Assembly (NCBI RefSeq): GCF_005222815.1 | Contig: NZ_STGB01000005.1 | Location: 1-64,000 of the forward strand | Direction of reading: 5' to 3' | Source: Roseomonas sp. AR75 | Lineage (GTDB): Bacteria > Pseudomonadota > Alphaproteobacteria > Acetobacterales > Acetobacteraceae | DNA: 64,000 nucleotides | Shown here: piece by piece, positions 17,293 through 24,809 of the stretch | How positions within the stretch are numbered: position 1 is the stretch's first letter | Layout of the letters: each line of letters opens with the position of its first letter | Position numbers and translations under genes: made by a program | Notes under the pieces: model-generated | What the model saw: only the letters and a program-made list of their open reading frames with translations | Databases searched by the model: none | Told to the model about the DNA's origin: nothing

Positions 17293-17520
17293 ATGGCCAA
17301 GCACCAGGACCTCACCGACGGGCAGCGCGCCTATGAGGCGCGACGGGCCGCCAAGGCCGGCATGACGCTGGAGAAGTGGCTCGCCGAGAAGGAGAAGCGG
17401 GCGAAGGCCGAGGCCGCCGAGGCGGCGAAGGAGGCCGAGGAGGCCGCCAAGGCGGCGCAGCCCGCGAAGAAGGGCTGGCTGGGGCGGCTGCTCGACAAGG
17501 CGCATCAGCCGTTGAAATAG
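17293..17520 (+). CDS. Small Ala/Lys/Glu-rich coiled-coil protein
   Basis: A 75-residue protein. The N-terminus (DLTDGQRAYEARRAAKAGMT) looks structured and is followed by a charged helix rich in Ala, Lys and Glu (about 30-58), then a basic tail ending WLGRLLDKAHQPLK. I do not recognise the family. The ATG has a modest SD-like GAGG upstream. It is immediately followed by a tandem repeat region. Confidence 0.6.
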   Translation: MAKHQDLTDGQRAYEARRAAKAGMTLEKWLAEKEKRAKAEAAEAAKEAEEAAKAAQPAKKGWLGRLLDKAHQPLK

Positions 17521-17522
17521 GT

Positions 17523-17747
17523 GCCCTCAGGCGCCGGGCGCCGGCTCCGCCGGCTTGGCTTGCGCGCCTCAGACATGGGGCGCCGGGTGGCGCGGGCTCA
17601 ACCCGCGCGGGGCCGCTGCGCGGCCCGGTCGTTCGGGGGCCCTCAGGCGCCGGGCGCCGGCTCCGCCGGCTTGGCTTGCGCGCCTCAGACATGGGGCGCC
17701 GGGTGGCGCGGGCTCAAGCCGCGCGGGGCCGCTTTGCGGCCCTGGCG
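17523..17747. repeat. 116-bp direct tandem duplication carrying two family B elements
   Basis: Two units start with GCCCTCAGGCGCC at 17523 and 17639, a period of 116 bp. They match for about 105 bp with only a few differences (near 17602 versus 17718 and 17619 versus 17735). Each unit starts with a family B element (GGCGCCGGGCGCC, then GGCTTGGCTTGCGCGCC) and ends in GC hairpins. Related single elements lie at 21492, 58505 and 63867. No coding function is apparent. Confidence 0.85.
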
Positions 17748-17766
17748 TGATCCGGGGCGTCGGCGC

Positions 17767-18360
17767 TCAGAGCATGCGGAGCAGGGTGCCGTCCTTGCGG
17801 AGGGCGTGGTGGTAGATGGCGCCGCCGATATGTGCGGCGATGAGGACGGGCAAGGCCCAGCCGATCAGGCTGTGCGCCCAGTGCAGGACGAAGGCGAGCG
17901 TCTCGTGCGCCTCCATGAATTTCGGAAAGTCGATGAAGCCGAGGAAGGCGGTCTCGCCGGCCAGGGGGAAGCCGTAGGCGTTGGTCGTGAAGAAGCCGAG
18001 CAGCGGCTGGACGATCAGCGCGGCGTAGAGCAGGTGGTGCACGGCATGCGCCGCCAGCCGCATATGGGGCGGCAGGTGGTCCGGCAGGGCGGGCGGAGCA
18101 CTGAAGCCTCGCCACGCCAGGCGGGCCAGCGCGAGAACCAGGATGATCAGGCCCGTGCTCTCATGCAGGGCGTAGAAATCCATCTTGGCGTCGTCCTTGA
18201 TGAAGCGGATCGTCACGCCGGTCGCGAGCGCCAGGAACAGCAGCGGCACGGTGGTCCAGTGGAACCACTTCGCCAGGCGCGAATACTGGCCGTCGGGGTG
18301 CAGCGCATCCACGCCGCGGATGCGGACGCTGGCAGTGGGCACCGGTGTGGTCTGGTCCAT
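17767..18360 (-). CDS. Cytochrome b561-type membrane protein
   Basis: A 197-residue cytochrome b/b6-domain protein with four or five membrane helices. Candidate haem-ligating histidines are His34 (KWFHW), His66 (ALHESTG), His105/His109 (HAVHH), His160/163 and His177. It opens QYSRLAKWFHW, the standard start of bacterial b561 proteins. It should move electrons between the quinone pool and a periplasmic partner such as superoxide or another redox protein; the partner is not visible nearby. Confidence 0.85.
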   Translation of the reverse strand: MDQTTPVPTASVRIRGVDALHPDGQYSRLAKWFHWTTVPLLFLALATGVTIRFIKDDAKMDFYALHESTGLIILVLALARLAWRGFSAPPALPDHLPPHMRLAAHAVHHLLYAALIVQPLLGFFTTNAYGFPLAGETAFLGFIDFPKFMEAHETLAFVLHWAHSLIGWALPVLIAAHIGGAIYHHALRKDGTLLRML

Positions 18361-18428
18361 CTCTCGCGTCTCCCGCGGCTGGCGCCACTATGGCATGACC
18401 GCGCCGGGCAGATGGAAGCGAAAGCCGA

Positions 18429-19139
18429 ATGAGCGAGGTCCCGGACTGGTCGGAATTCCGCGCCGCGCATCCGGCGGCGGCGCCGACGGACTGGCTGCGG
18501 GCCTGCGCCGAACCGGATTGGAGCGCGGCCATCGGGCATCGCTTCGCACGGGAGTGCAACGCCGGGCGCGTCGAGCCCGCGGCGATGCGGCGCTACCTGG
18601 TGCAGGACTACCAGTTCATCGGCGCCTTCTGCGCGCTGCTCGGGCGCGCGATCCACACCGCGCCGGACCTGGCCGCGCGCCTGCCGCTCGGGCGCTTCAT
18701 GGGTCTGCTCTGCTCGGAGGAGAATACGTTCTTCGTGCGGGCCTTCGATGCGCTGGGCGTGCCGGAAGATCTGCGGCGCGATCCGCCGCTGTCGGATGCG
18801 GCCCAGGACTTCCGGGCGCTGATGGTGGAGGCGGCGGAGAGCGCCGTGCATGCGGACCAGCTCGCGGTGCTCTGCGTGGCGGAGTGGGTGTATCTGAGCT
18901 GGGCGCTGCCGGCGCGGGACACGCGGCCACCGGAGCCCTTCTGGTGCGCGGAATGGGTGGACCTGCATGCCTCGCCGTATTTCGAATCCTTCGTGCGTGG
19001 GCTCCGTGCGGCGCTGGATCGCGAAGTGACGTCGCTCGACCCGGCGGGGCGCGCGCGGGTGCGGGCGCTGTTCACGCGCGCGGCGACGCTGGAGCGGGCG
19101 TTCTTCGACAGCGCGTATGACGAAGGGCTGCCCGCCTGA
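18429..19139 (+). CDS. tenA: TenA-family protein (thiaminase II-like)
   Basis: A 236-residue all-helical protein of the TenA superfamily: YLVQDYQFIGAFCALLG (about 56-72) carries the Tyr/Asp of the active-site region and LCSEENTFFVRAF follows. TenA enzymes hydrolyse aminopyrimidine thiamine breakdown products for salvage. I did not identify the catalytic Cys of classical TenA with certainty, so it may be a TenA-like (TenA_E type) paralogue. No other thiamine gene is adjacent. The following gene begins at or next to its stop codon. Confidence 0.75.
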   Translation: MSEVPDWSEFRAAHPAAAPTDWLRACAEPDWSAAIGHRFARECNAGRVEPAAMRRYLVQDYQFIGAFCALLGRAIHTAPDLAARLPLGRFMGLLCSEENTFFVRAFDALGVPEDLRRDPPLSDAAQDFRALMVEAAESAVHADQLAVLCVAEWVYLSWALPARDTRPPEPFWCAEWVDLHASPYFESFVRGLRAALDREVTSLDPAGRARVRALFTRAATLERAFFDSAYDEGLPA

Positions 19140-19189
19140 TCGCGGCGCATGCGGATTGGAGCATCGATCCGCGCAAGCGGTGGATCGCG

Positions 19190-20077
19190 GTGGCGCGGCG
19201 CGATGCGCGCGGCTGGCGGGCCGAGGCGCCGCGTCTGGTGGGCGATACGGCCGCGCTGCTGCCCGCGCTGATGGCGGATGGCGCGCCCGTGGCGCTCGGG
19301 CTCGACCTGCCGCTCGGCGTGCCGCGGGGCTGGGCGGCGCGGCGCGACGAGCAGGACTTTCCGGCGATGCTGCGGGGGCTCGCGGATGATGCCGGCTTCT
19401 TCGCGGTCAGTGCGACGCTGGATGGCGTGTCGCCGGCGCGGCCGTTCTATCCGGCGCGCGGCGTGAAGGGGATGACGCGGGCGGCGCATGCCGCCGCGCT
19501 CGGGCTGGCTTCGGCGCGCGACCTGTCGCGGCTGTGCGACCGGGCGACGGCGACGCGGCCGGCGGGCGCGCCGGTGTTCTGGACACTCGGCGCGAACCAG
19601 TCGGGCAAGGCGGCGATCGCGGCCTGGCGGGACTGGCTGGCGCCCTCGCTGGCAGCGGAGGCGCCGGTTTCGCTCTGGCCGTTCCAGGGCGCGCTGCACG
19701 GGCTGCTCGCGCCGGGGCGTGTCGCGATCGCCGAGGTCTATCCGGCGGAGGCGCTGCGGCAGCTTGGCCTGCGCCTGTCGGGCAGCAAGCGTGCGCAGGC
19801 CCCGCGCATCGCGCTGGCGGAAGCGCTGCGCGATGCGATGGCGCGGCTTGGTGTGGCGCCGTCGAATGATCTCGGTGGGATGATCGCGGCGGGGTTCGGC
19901 GCGGATGCGGCGGGGGAGGACCGGCTGGATTGCGTGCTCGGGCTGCTCGCGCTGATTGCGGTGCTGGATGGCGCGCGCGAGGATTACGTGCCGGCGGATC
20001 CCTGGATCCGCCGCTGGGAAGGCTGGGTGCTGGGGCAAACGGACATGCCGGCCGACATGCCGCGGGACGACGCATGA
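19190..20077 (+). CDS. DUF429 family protein (predicted RNase H-fold nuclease)
   Basis: The 295-residue product from GTG 19190 has VALGLDLPLGVP (about 34-45) with an acidic residue in the first beta strand region, IAEVYPAEALRQLGL (about 181-195) with the family E-x-Y-P motif, and EDRLDCVLGLLA (about 244-255). These are conserved points of DUF429, predicted to have an RNase H-like fold. The frame is open for 18 more codons upstream and reads LIAAHADWSIDPRKRWIAVA, which looks like real protein; the only initiation codon there would be CTG at 19136, overlapping the tenA stop codon. The true start may therefore be 19136. The gene overlaps the next by ATGA. Confidence 0.72.
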   Translation: MARRDARGWRAEAPRLVGDTAALLPALMADGAPVALGLDLPLGVPRGWAARRDEQDFPAMLRGLADDAGFFAVSATLDGVSPARPFYPARGVKGMTRAAHAAALGLASARDLSRLCDRATATRPAGAPVFWTLGANQSGKAAIAAWRDWLAPSLAAEAPVSLWPFQGALHGLLAPGRVAIAEVYPAEALRQLGLRLSGSKRAQAPRIALAEALRDAMARLGVAPSNDLGGMIAAGFGADAAGEDRLDCVLGLLALIAVLDGAREDYVPADPWIRRWEGWVLGQTDMPADMPRDDA

Positions 20078-20523
20078 GATTCGCCGACGACGCCGCGCTC
20101 GCCGCGCATGTGCAGGGGCTGCTTGACGCCACGCTGACCAAGGCGCGCTGGACGCATGAGGGGCACATCGCCGCGACGGCAGGGCTGATGCTGCTGCATC
20201 CAGAGATCGACCTCGCGCGCGACCTGCGCGGGCTGATCATGCGGCTGAATGACAGCCATGGCGTGCCGAACAGCGACACGCGCGGCTATCACGAGACGAT
20301 CACGCGCTTCTTCCTGCTGGCGCTGCGCGATGCGCTGGCGAAGGACGACGCGATGCGGCCGGCACATGCGCGGGTGAACGCGCTGCTGGATGCCGGCATG
20401 CTCGGCACCGGCAAGCGCGCGCTGGCGCCCTACTGGTCGGAGGCGTTGCTGTTCTCGGTGCAGGCGCGACGTGGCTGGGTGCCGCCGGACCTGGCGCCGC
20501 TGCCCTATCCGATCGGCGGGTAG
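20074..20523 (+). CDS. Conserved hypothetical helical protein
   Basis: A 149-residue protein with no motif I can name with confidence. WTHEGHIAATAGLMLLHP (about 26-43) and an RLNDSHGVPNSDTRGYHETI stretch suggest a conserved helical domain with several His residues. It overlaps the DUF429 gene by 4 bp (ATGA), so the pair is translationally coupled, and its end overlaps the convergent panE gene by 19 bp. Confidence 0.65.
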   Translation: MRFADDAALAAHVQGLLDATLTKARWTHEGHIAATAGLMLLHPEIDLARDLRGLIMRLNDSHGVPNSDTRGYHETITRFFLLALRDALAKDDAMRPAHARVNALLDAGMLGTGKRALAPYWSEALLFSVQARRGWVPPDLAPLPYPIGG

Positions 20524-21491
20524 AGTCCCTTCGTCCGCGCCGCCTGCCTGACCAGCGCGACGAGGAGGTCGAGCTGCGGCGTGGGCACGCCGGCCAGACG
20601 CGCGAGCTTCAGCGGCAGGTCGAGCATCGTCGCGATCTCCATCGGGCGACCGAGTTCGAAATCCTGCAGCAGCGAGGGCTTGTGCGCCATGTTCGCCGTC
20701 GCCACGCGCTCCACCGCGGAATCGGGCAGCGGGCAGCCATAGGCTGCGGCGATGGCGCGGCCTTCCTCGGCGCTCTGCCGCGCCGCCGCGCGCAGCGCGG
20801 GCTCGGCGAAGCTGTCGCGCACGCCAAGCCCGGTCAGCACGCAGATCGGCGCATTGCCGAGATTGCCCAGAAGCTTCGCCCAGACTTCCTTGCGCATCTC
20901 AGGCGTCACCGGGCAGGGCATGCCGCCGGCGGCGATCAGCGCGGCGATGGCCTGCGCGCGGTCGCTGACGCGGCCATCGGGCTCGCCGAGGATGACGCGG
21001 ATGTTGCCATGCTCGGAATGCACCACGCCGGGGCGTACGACCTCGCTCGCGGCATAGACCACGCCGCCGATGGTGCGGTGGATGCCGACGGCGTTGCGCA
21101 GCGCGTCGCCGGGATCGGCCTCGGGCAGCCGTAGGCCGTCATGCGGTCCGCCCTCATGGTCGAAATACCACCAGGGGATGCCGTTCTTGATGAAGGCGAC
21201 GGGCGTATCGGGCTTCAGCAGCGGCGCGATGCCGCGGGCGACGTCGGGCAGCGCGGGCGTCTTCACGGTGACGATCACCGCATCCTGCGGGCCGAGGTCG
21301 CGCGGATCGTCGCTCGCCTGCGGACGGCAGTGATGCGTGCCGTCGAAGGCTTCGAGGGTGAGGCCGTTCGCGCGGATCGCGGCGAGATGCGCGCCGCGCG
21401 CGACGACGGAGACCTCGGCGCCGCCGCGCGCGAGACGGGCGGCGACCTGGCCGCCGATGGCGCCGGCGCCGTAGACACAGATCTTCTTCAT
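20505..21491 (-). CDS. panE: 2-dehydropantoate 2-reductase family protein (ApbA/PanE)
   Basis: A 328-residue ketopantoate reductase-type enzyme. The NADPH-binding G-A-G-A-I-G-G is at 7-13 after KKICVY. VIVTVKTPALPDV (about 73-85) and FIKNGIPWWY follow, and the ApbA C-terminal domain contains EVWAKLLGNLGNAPICVLTG with the catalytic Lys. Ketopantoate reduction in pantothenate synthesis is the family role, but many paralogues act on other 2-oxo acids, so the substrate is not certain. The start codon abuts a family B repeat. Confidence 0.82.
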   Translation of the reverse strand: MKKICVYGAGAIGGQVAARLARGGAEVSVVARGAHLAAIRANGLTLEAFDGTHHCRPQASDDPRDLGPQDAVIVTVKTPALPDVARGIAPLLKPDTPVAFIKNGIPWWYFDHEGGPHDGLRLPEADPGDALRNAVGIHRTIGGVVYAASEVVRPGVVHSEHGNIRVILGEPDGRVSDRAQAIAALIAAGGMPCPVTPEMRKEVWAKLLGNLGNAPICVLTGLGVRDSFAEPALRAAARQSAEEGRAIAAAYGCPLPDSAVERVATANMAHKPSLLQDFELGRPMEIATMLDLPLKLARLAGVPTPQLDLLVALVRQAARTKGLYPPIG

Positions 21492-21534
21492 GCCTCAGGC
21501 GCCGGCGCCCGCTCCGCGGGCTTGGCTTGCGCGC
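21492..21534 (-). repeat. Family B repeat, copy B3 (abuts panE start codon)
   Basis: The element reads GCCTCAGGCGCCGG, then GCTTGGCTTGCGCGC on the plus strand, the same core as at 17523, 17639, 58505 and 63867. Its left edge touches the panE ATG, giving TGAGGC immediately before the start on the minus strand. Spacing is too short for an ideal SD. Confidence 0.75.
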
Positions 21535-21666
21535 AGGCCACTGCGGCGCGCGTTGCGATGCCAGTTTGTGCGCGGGCCGCATTCCGGGACCCCGCACGCG
21601 TTGCGAAGCAACGCTGGCGGGAACCCGTCGCGGCCTCGGCCCGCTGCGCGGGCCGCCAGCTCTCCA

Positions 21667-22842
21667 TCATCCAAGAAGCTCCAATGCGGCGCGGCTCAGG
21701 GCCTGGACGCCGAGTTCGATGCAGCGTTCGTCGGGCTGGTAGGCGGCGTTGTGCAGGCGGTCGTCGCGGCCGGGGGCGCCGCTGCCGATGCGCAGCTGGA
21801 AGGCCGGCGCGCGCGCGGCAAACTCGGAGAAATCCTCGCTGCCCATGCTGGGCTCGCCTTCCTCCAGAACCTCTCCGAATTGCGCGCGCACGGCGCCGAG
21901 CGTGGGTTCCAGCACGCGGTCGTCGTTCAGCAGCGGCGGCACCTTGCGCTGGTAGTCCATCTCGCAGCGCACGCGCATCATCGGCTCGAGCCCTGCGGCC
22001 AGTCGGCGGATCGCGGCCTCGGCCAGGTCGCGCGCATCTTCGTGCAGCGTGCGCACGCTGCCCTTCAGGTGCACGCGCTCGGGGATGATGTTGTAGGTCG
22101 TGCCGGCCTGGATCATGCCGATCGTCACCACCGCCGGATGGATCGGCTTGATCTCCCGGCTGACCACCGTCTGCACCTGCGCGACGAAGGCGCTGGCGGC
22201 GACAATGGGATCGACCGCGGCGTAAGGGTGCGCCGCATGGCCGGACTTGCCGCGCACGATCAGGTCGAAGCGGTCCGCGGCGGCCAGGCAGGCGCCGCGC
22301 GCGTAGCCGAAGCTGCCGACCGGCATGTCCGGCTGGTTGTGGAAGCCGAGCGCGAGGTCGATGCCGTCCGCCGCGCCATCGGCGATCATCGCGGCGGCAC
22401 CTTCCAGGATCTCCTCGGCGGGCTGGAACACCAGCAGCACGCGGCCGGCAAGCATCGGCGCCATGTCCCGCAGCACCGCGCCGACGCCGAGCAGCGTCGC
22501 GGTGTGGATGTCATGCCCGCAGGCATGCATCTTCCCGGCCACGGTCGAGGCGAAGGGCAGGCCCGTCTCCTCGGCGATCGGCAGCGCATCCATGTCGGCG
22601 CGGATCGCGAGCGTGGGCCCCGGCCTGCCGCCCTCGATCACGCCGAGCACGCCGGTGCGGCCGATGCCGGTGCGATGCGGTATCGCCAGCCGCGCGAGTT
22701 CGGCGGCGACGATGCCCGCGGTGCGTGTTTCCTCGAAGGCGAGTTCGGGATGCGCGTGGATGTCGCGACGTATCGCGACGAGATGCGGCGCGAGCGCCTC
22801 TGCGGCGTCACGGATGCGGCGCGTGGGATCGTTGGCGGTCAT
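21667..22842 (-). CDS. M20 family amidohydrolase (hippurate hydrolase/aminoacylase type)
   Basis: The 391-residue metallohydrolase has the M20D pattern: IRADMDALPIAEETG (about 86-100), the metal-binding HACGHDIHTA (about 111-120), and VFQPAEEILEGA (about 145-156) with a catalytic Glu. A dimerisation domain (about 190-310) follows, with SGHAAHPYAAVDP before it. It removes acyl or amide groups from N-acyl amino acids or related substrates. It is divergent from a Bug-type receptor and TctBA transporter, so import of its substrate by that transporter is a plausible inference. Confidence 0.88.
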   Translation of the reverse strand: MTANDPTRRIRDAAEALAPHLVAIRRDIHAHPELAFEETRTAGIVAAELARLAIPHRTGIGRTGVLGVIEGGRPGPTLAIRADMDALPIAEETGLPFASTVAGKMHACGHDIHTATLLGVGAVLRDMAPMLAGRVLLVFQPAEEILEGAAAMIADGAADGIDLALGFHNQPDMPVGSFGYARGACLAAADRFDLIVRGKSGHAAHPYAAVDPIVAASAFVAQVQTVVSREIKPIHPAVVTIGMIQAGTTYNIIPERVHLKGSVRTLHEDARDLAEAAIRRLAAGLEPMMRVRCEMDYQRKVPPLLNDDRVLEPTLGAVRAQFGEVLEEGEPSMGSEDFSEFAARAPAFQLRIGSGAPGRDDRLHNAAYQPDERCIELGVQALSRAALELLG

Positions 22843-22940
22843 CGCGGCATCGTTGCATGGCAGACGGCCGGCTGCACAGGTGAAGAAGTGGTCATTGCCC
22901 TGCCGGCGGCTTGCAGGCCCCTGAAACCGCGTGCATTAGG

Positions 22941-22956
22941 CCTTGTCCGGACAAGG
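22941..22956. promoter_or_regulatory. Perfect 16-bp palindrome overlapping the SD of the Bug gene
   Basis: CCTTGTCCGGACAAGG reads the same on both strands and ends inside the SD region (GGGAGG, 22955-22960) of the receptor gene at 22965. It could be an operator for a dimeric repressor or, in RNA, a small hairpin that competes with ribosome binding. Confidence 0.45.
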
Positions 22957-22964
22957 GAGGAAAC

Positions 22965-23942
22965 ATGCCCGGGAGGATTCCGCGTCGCGTTCTGCTGGGC
23001 GCGACATCGTTGCTGGCGATGCCCATGGCTGCTCGTGCGCAGTCCTGGCCGAACGGCCCGATCCGCATCGTCGTGCCCTTTGCGCCGGGCGGCAGCACCG
23101 ACCTGTCCGCGCGCTTTCTTGCCGACGGCCTGACGCAACGCCTCGGCGTCTCGGTGATCGTGGAGAACCGGCCGGGCGCGGGCGCCACCACGGGCAGCCA
23201 GGTGGTCGCGGATGCGGCGCCGGACGGGCAGACGCTGGTGATGAGCAACATCGCGAGCCATGCGATCAGCCCGACGCTCTACGGCAACCGCGTGCGTTAC
23301 GATCCGGTCCGCTCCTTCACGCATATCGCGATGGTGATCACCAATCCTTCGGTGTGGGTGGTGAACAAGGACAGCGGCATCAACTCGCTCGATGACCTCG
23401 TGCGCATGGCGAAGGGGAAGCAGGGCGGGCTGGACATGGCCTCCTCCGGCGCCGGCTCCTCCAACCACCTGCTGATCGTGCGCTTCTGCCAGCAGAACGG
23501 CATCGACTACACGCATGTCCCGTTCCGCGGGGCGGGACCGGCGATGCAGGCGGTGATCGCGGGCCAGGTGCCGATGATGTCGGACAGCCTGCCCTCCGCC
23601 GCGGGCCATGTGCGGCAGGGCAATGTGCGCGCCATCGCGATGAGCAGCGCGGAGCGCCACCCCTCCTTCCCCGAGGTGCCGACCTTCAAGGAGCAGGGCT
23701 TCGACCTGGTCAGCACCTCCTGGTTCGCGCTGTCGGGCCCTGCGGGGATGCCGGCGCCGGTCGTCGAGCGGCTGAACCGGGAGACGCGGGAATTCGTCGC
23801 GACGCCGGCGGCCCAGACGCGCTTCGCCGAGCTCGGCGGCTCGGCGGGCGACATGACCCCGCAGGCGTTCACCGATTTCGTTGCGGCGGAGGTCGCGCGC
23901 TGGGCGCCGGTGGTGCGTGCCTCCGGCGCCACGGTGAACTGA
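22965..23942 (+). CDS. Bug-family TTT substrate-binding protein (TctC-like)
   Basis: A 325-residue periplasmic receptor. The signal peptide (about 1-27) has twin Arg (IPRRVLLG) and ends AARAQ. The mature protein opens WPNGPIRIVVPFAPGGSTD, the standard Bug start, followed by VIVENRPGAGATTGSQ (about 63-78). Bug proteins bind small carboxylates or amides for TctAB permeases. The TctB and TctA genes follow after 239 bp, so this is the one complete TTT system in the window. An SD (GGGAGG) precedes the ATG and overlaps a palindrome. Confidence 0.92.
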   Translation: MPGRIPRRVLLGATSLLAMPMAARAQSWPNGPIRIVVPFAPGGSTDLSARFLADGLTQRLGVSVIVENRPGAGATTGSQVVADAAPDGQTLVMSNIASHAISPTLYGNRVRYDPVRSFTHIAMVITNPSVWVVNKDSGINSLDDLVRMAKGKQGGLDMASSGAGSSNHLLIVRFCQQNGIDYTHVPFRGAGPAMQAVIAGQVPMMSDSLPSAAGHVRQGNVRAIAMSSAERHPSFPEVPTFKEQGFDLVSTSWFALSGPAGMPAPVVERLNRETREFVATPAAQTRFAELGGSAGDMTPQAFTDFVAAEVARWAPVVRASGATVN

Positions 23943-23994
23943 GATCAGGCAGGGCATGGCACCGGATTTGCCTTGCCGGGGGCGCCATGTTGCG

Positions 23995-24009
23995 GGAAAG
24001 AAGCTTTCC
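23995..24009. promoter_or_regulatory. Short inverted repeat in the Bug-tctB gap
   Basis: GGAAAG and CTTTCC flank AAG in the 239-bp gap between the receptor and tctB. The gap holds no other gene I can support. The repeat may be a weak hairpin or a binding site; position is the only evidence. Confidence 0.25.
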
Positions 24010-24181
24010 GGCGCGGCTCGCGATTGCGTGACGCGCCGAGGGATGCCTAGCTAGCACGGTTTGGCGCCAGGGCGGCGGAGATCGCCCGGTGCCTGGATTG
24101 CTGCCCATGGTCCCGGCGGCCATGGCGATTTGTGGATGGACGTGTTTCCCGGGGGCAGGCCCGGGCAGGAACGAGGTGGCG

Positions 24182-24781
24182 ATGCGACCAAATACGAAGA
24201 ACCTGATTTCCGGGGGGATCTTCATCCTCGTCGCGGCGATCGGGCTGTGGCTGAACACGGACCACACGCTGGGCTCGGCCCGGCGCATGGGTCCGGGCTA
24301 CATGCCGATGCTGTCCTTCGGGCTGCTCGGCGCGCTCGGCGCCATCGTGTTCCTCGGCGGTTTCTTCAACGGACCCGACAAGCTGGAGAAGTGGACGAGC
24401 CTGGAAGTGGCCGCCGTGCCGATCGGCATCGTCGCCTTCTTCGTCGGCTATTTCCTGGCGGACGCCTCCGGCCTGTTCACCGGCTGGTATCCGCTCGGCT
24501 GGGGCTGCCTCGCGGGCTGCCTGGGACTGTCCATCGCGCCTGGCTGGCGGCCCATCGGGCTGGTGCATGCGGGGCTGGCGGTGTTCGGCCTGATGCTCGA
24601 GCAGATGGGTCTCATGCTCTCCATCACCGCCATGTGCATCGTCGCCTCCTTCGGCGACACGACGCATCGCGTGAAGGGCGTGATCGGCATGATCATCTTC
24701 CTCTGCGTGCTCTGCTACCTCGTCTTCATCTACGAACTCGACATCCGGGTCCCCGTCTGGCCCGTGTTCCTGACGCAGTAA
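24182..24781 (+). CDS. tctB: TctB, small membrane subunit of TTT transporter
   Basis: The 199-residue protein has four to five membrane segments and the TctB layout: a first helix (LISGGIFILVAAIGLWL), the RRMGPGYMPMLSFGLLGALG motif (about 35-54), then further hydrophobic helices. It is the small subunit that pairs with TctA. The ATG at 24182 is chosen because it gives the normal N-terminus (MRPNTKN); an earlier start adds 31 unlikely residues. A 28-bp gap separates it from tctA. Confidence 0.88.
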   Translation: MRPNTKNLISGGIFILVAAIGLWLNTDHTLGSARRMGPGYMPMLSFGLLGALGAIVFLGGFFNGPDKLEKWTSLEVAAVPIGIVAFFVGYFLADASGLFTGWYPLGWGCLAGCLGLSIAPGWRPIGLVHAGLAVFGLMLEQMGLMLSITAMCIVASFGDTTHRVKGVIGMIIFLCVLCYLVFIYELDIRVPVWPVFLTQ

Positions 24782-24809
24782 CGGCAGCGCAGGGGGGAGA
24801 GACCGGACC

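Noticed and set aside
17523..17747. CRISPR array
   Set aside because: There are only two units of 116 bp with no short repeat and spacer structure.
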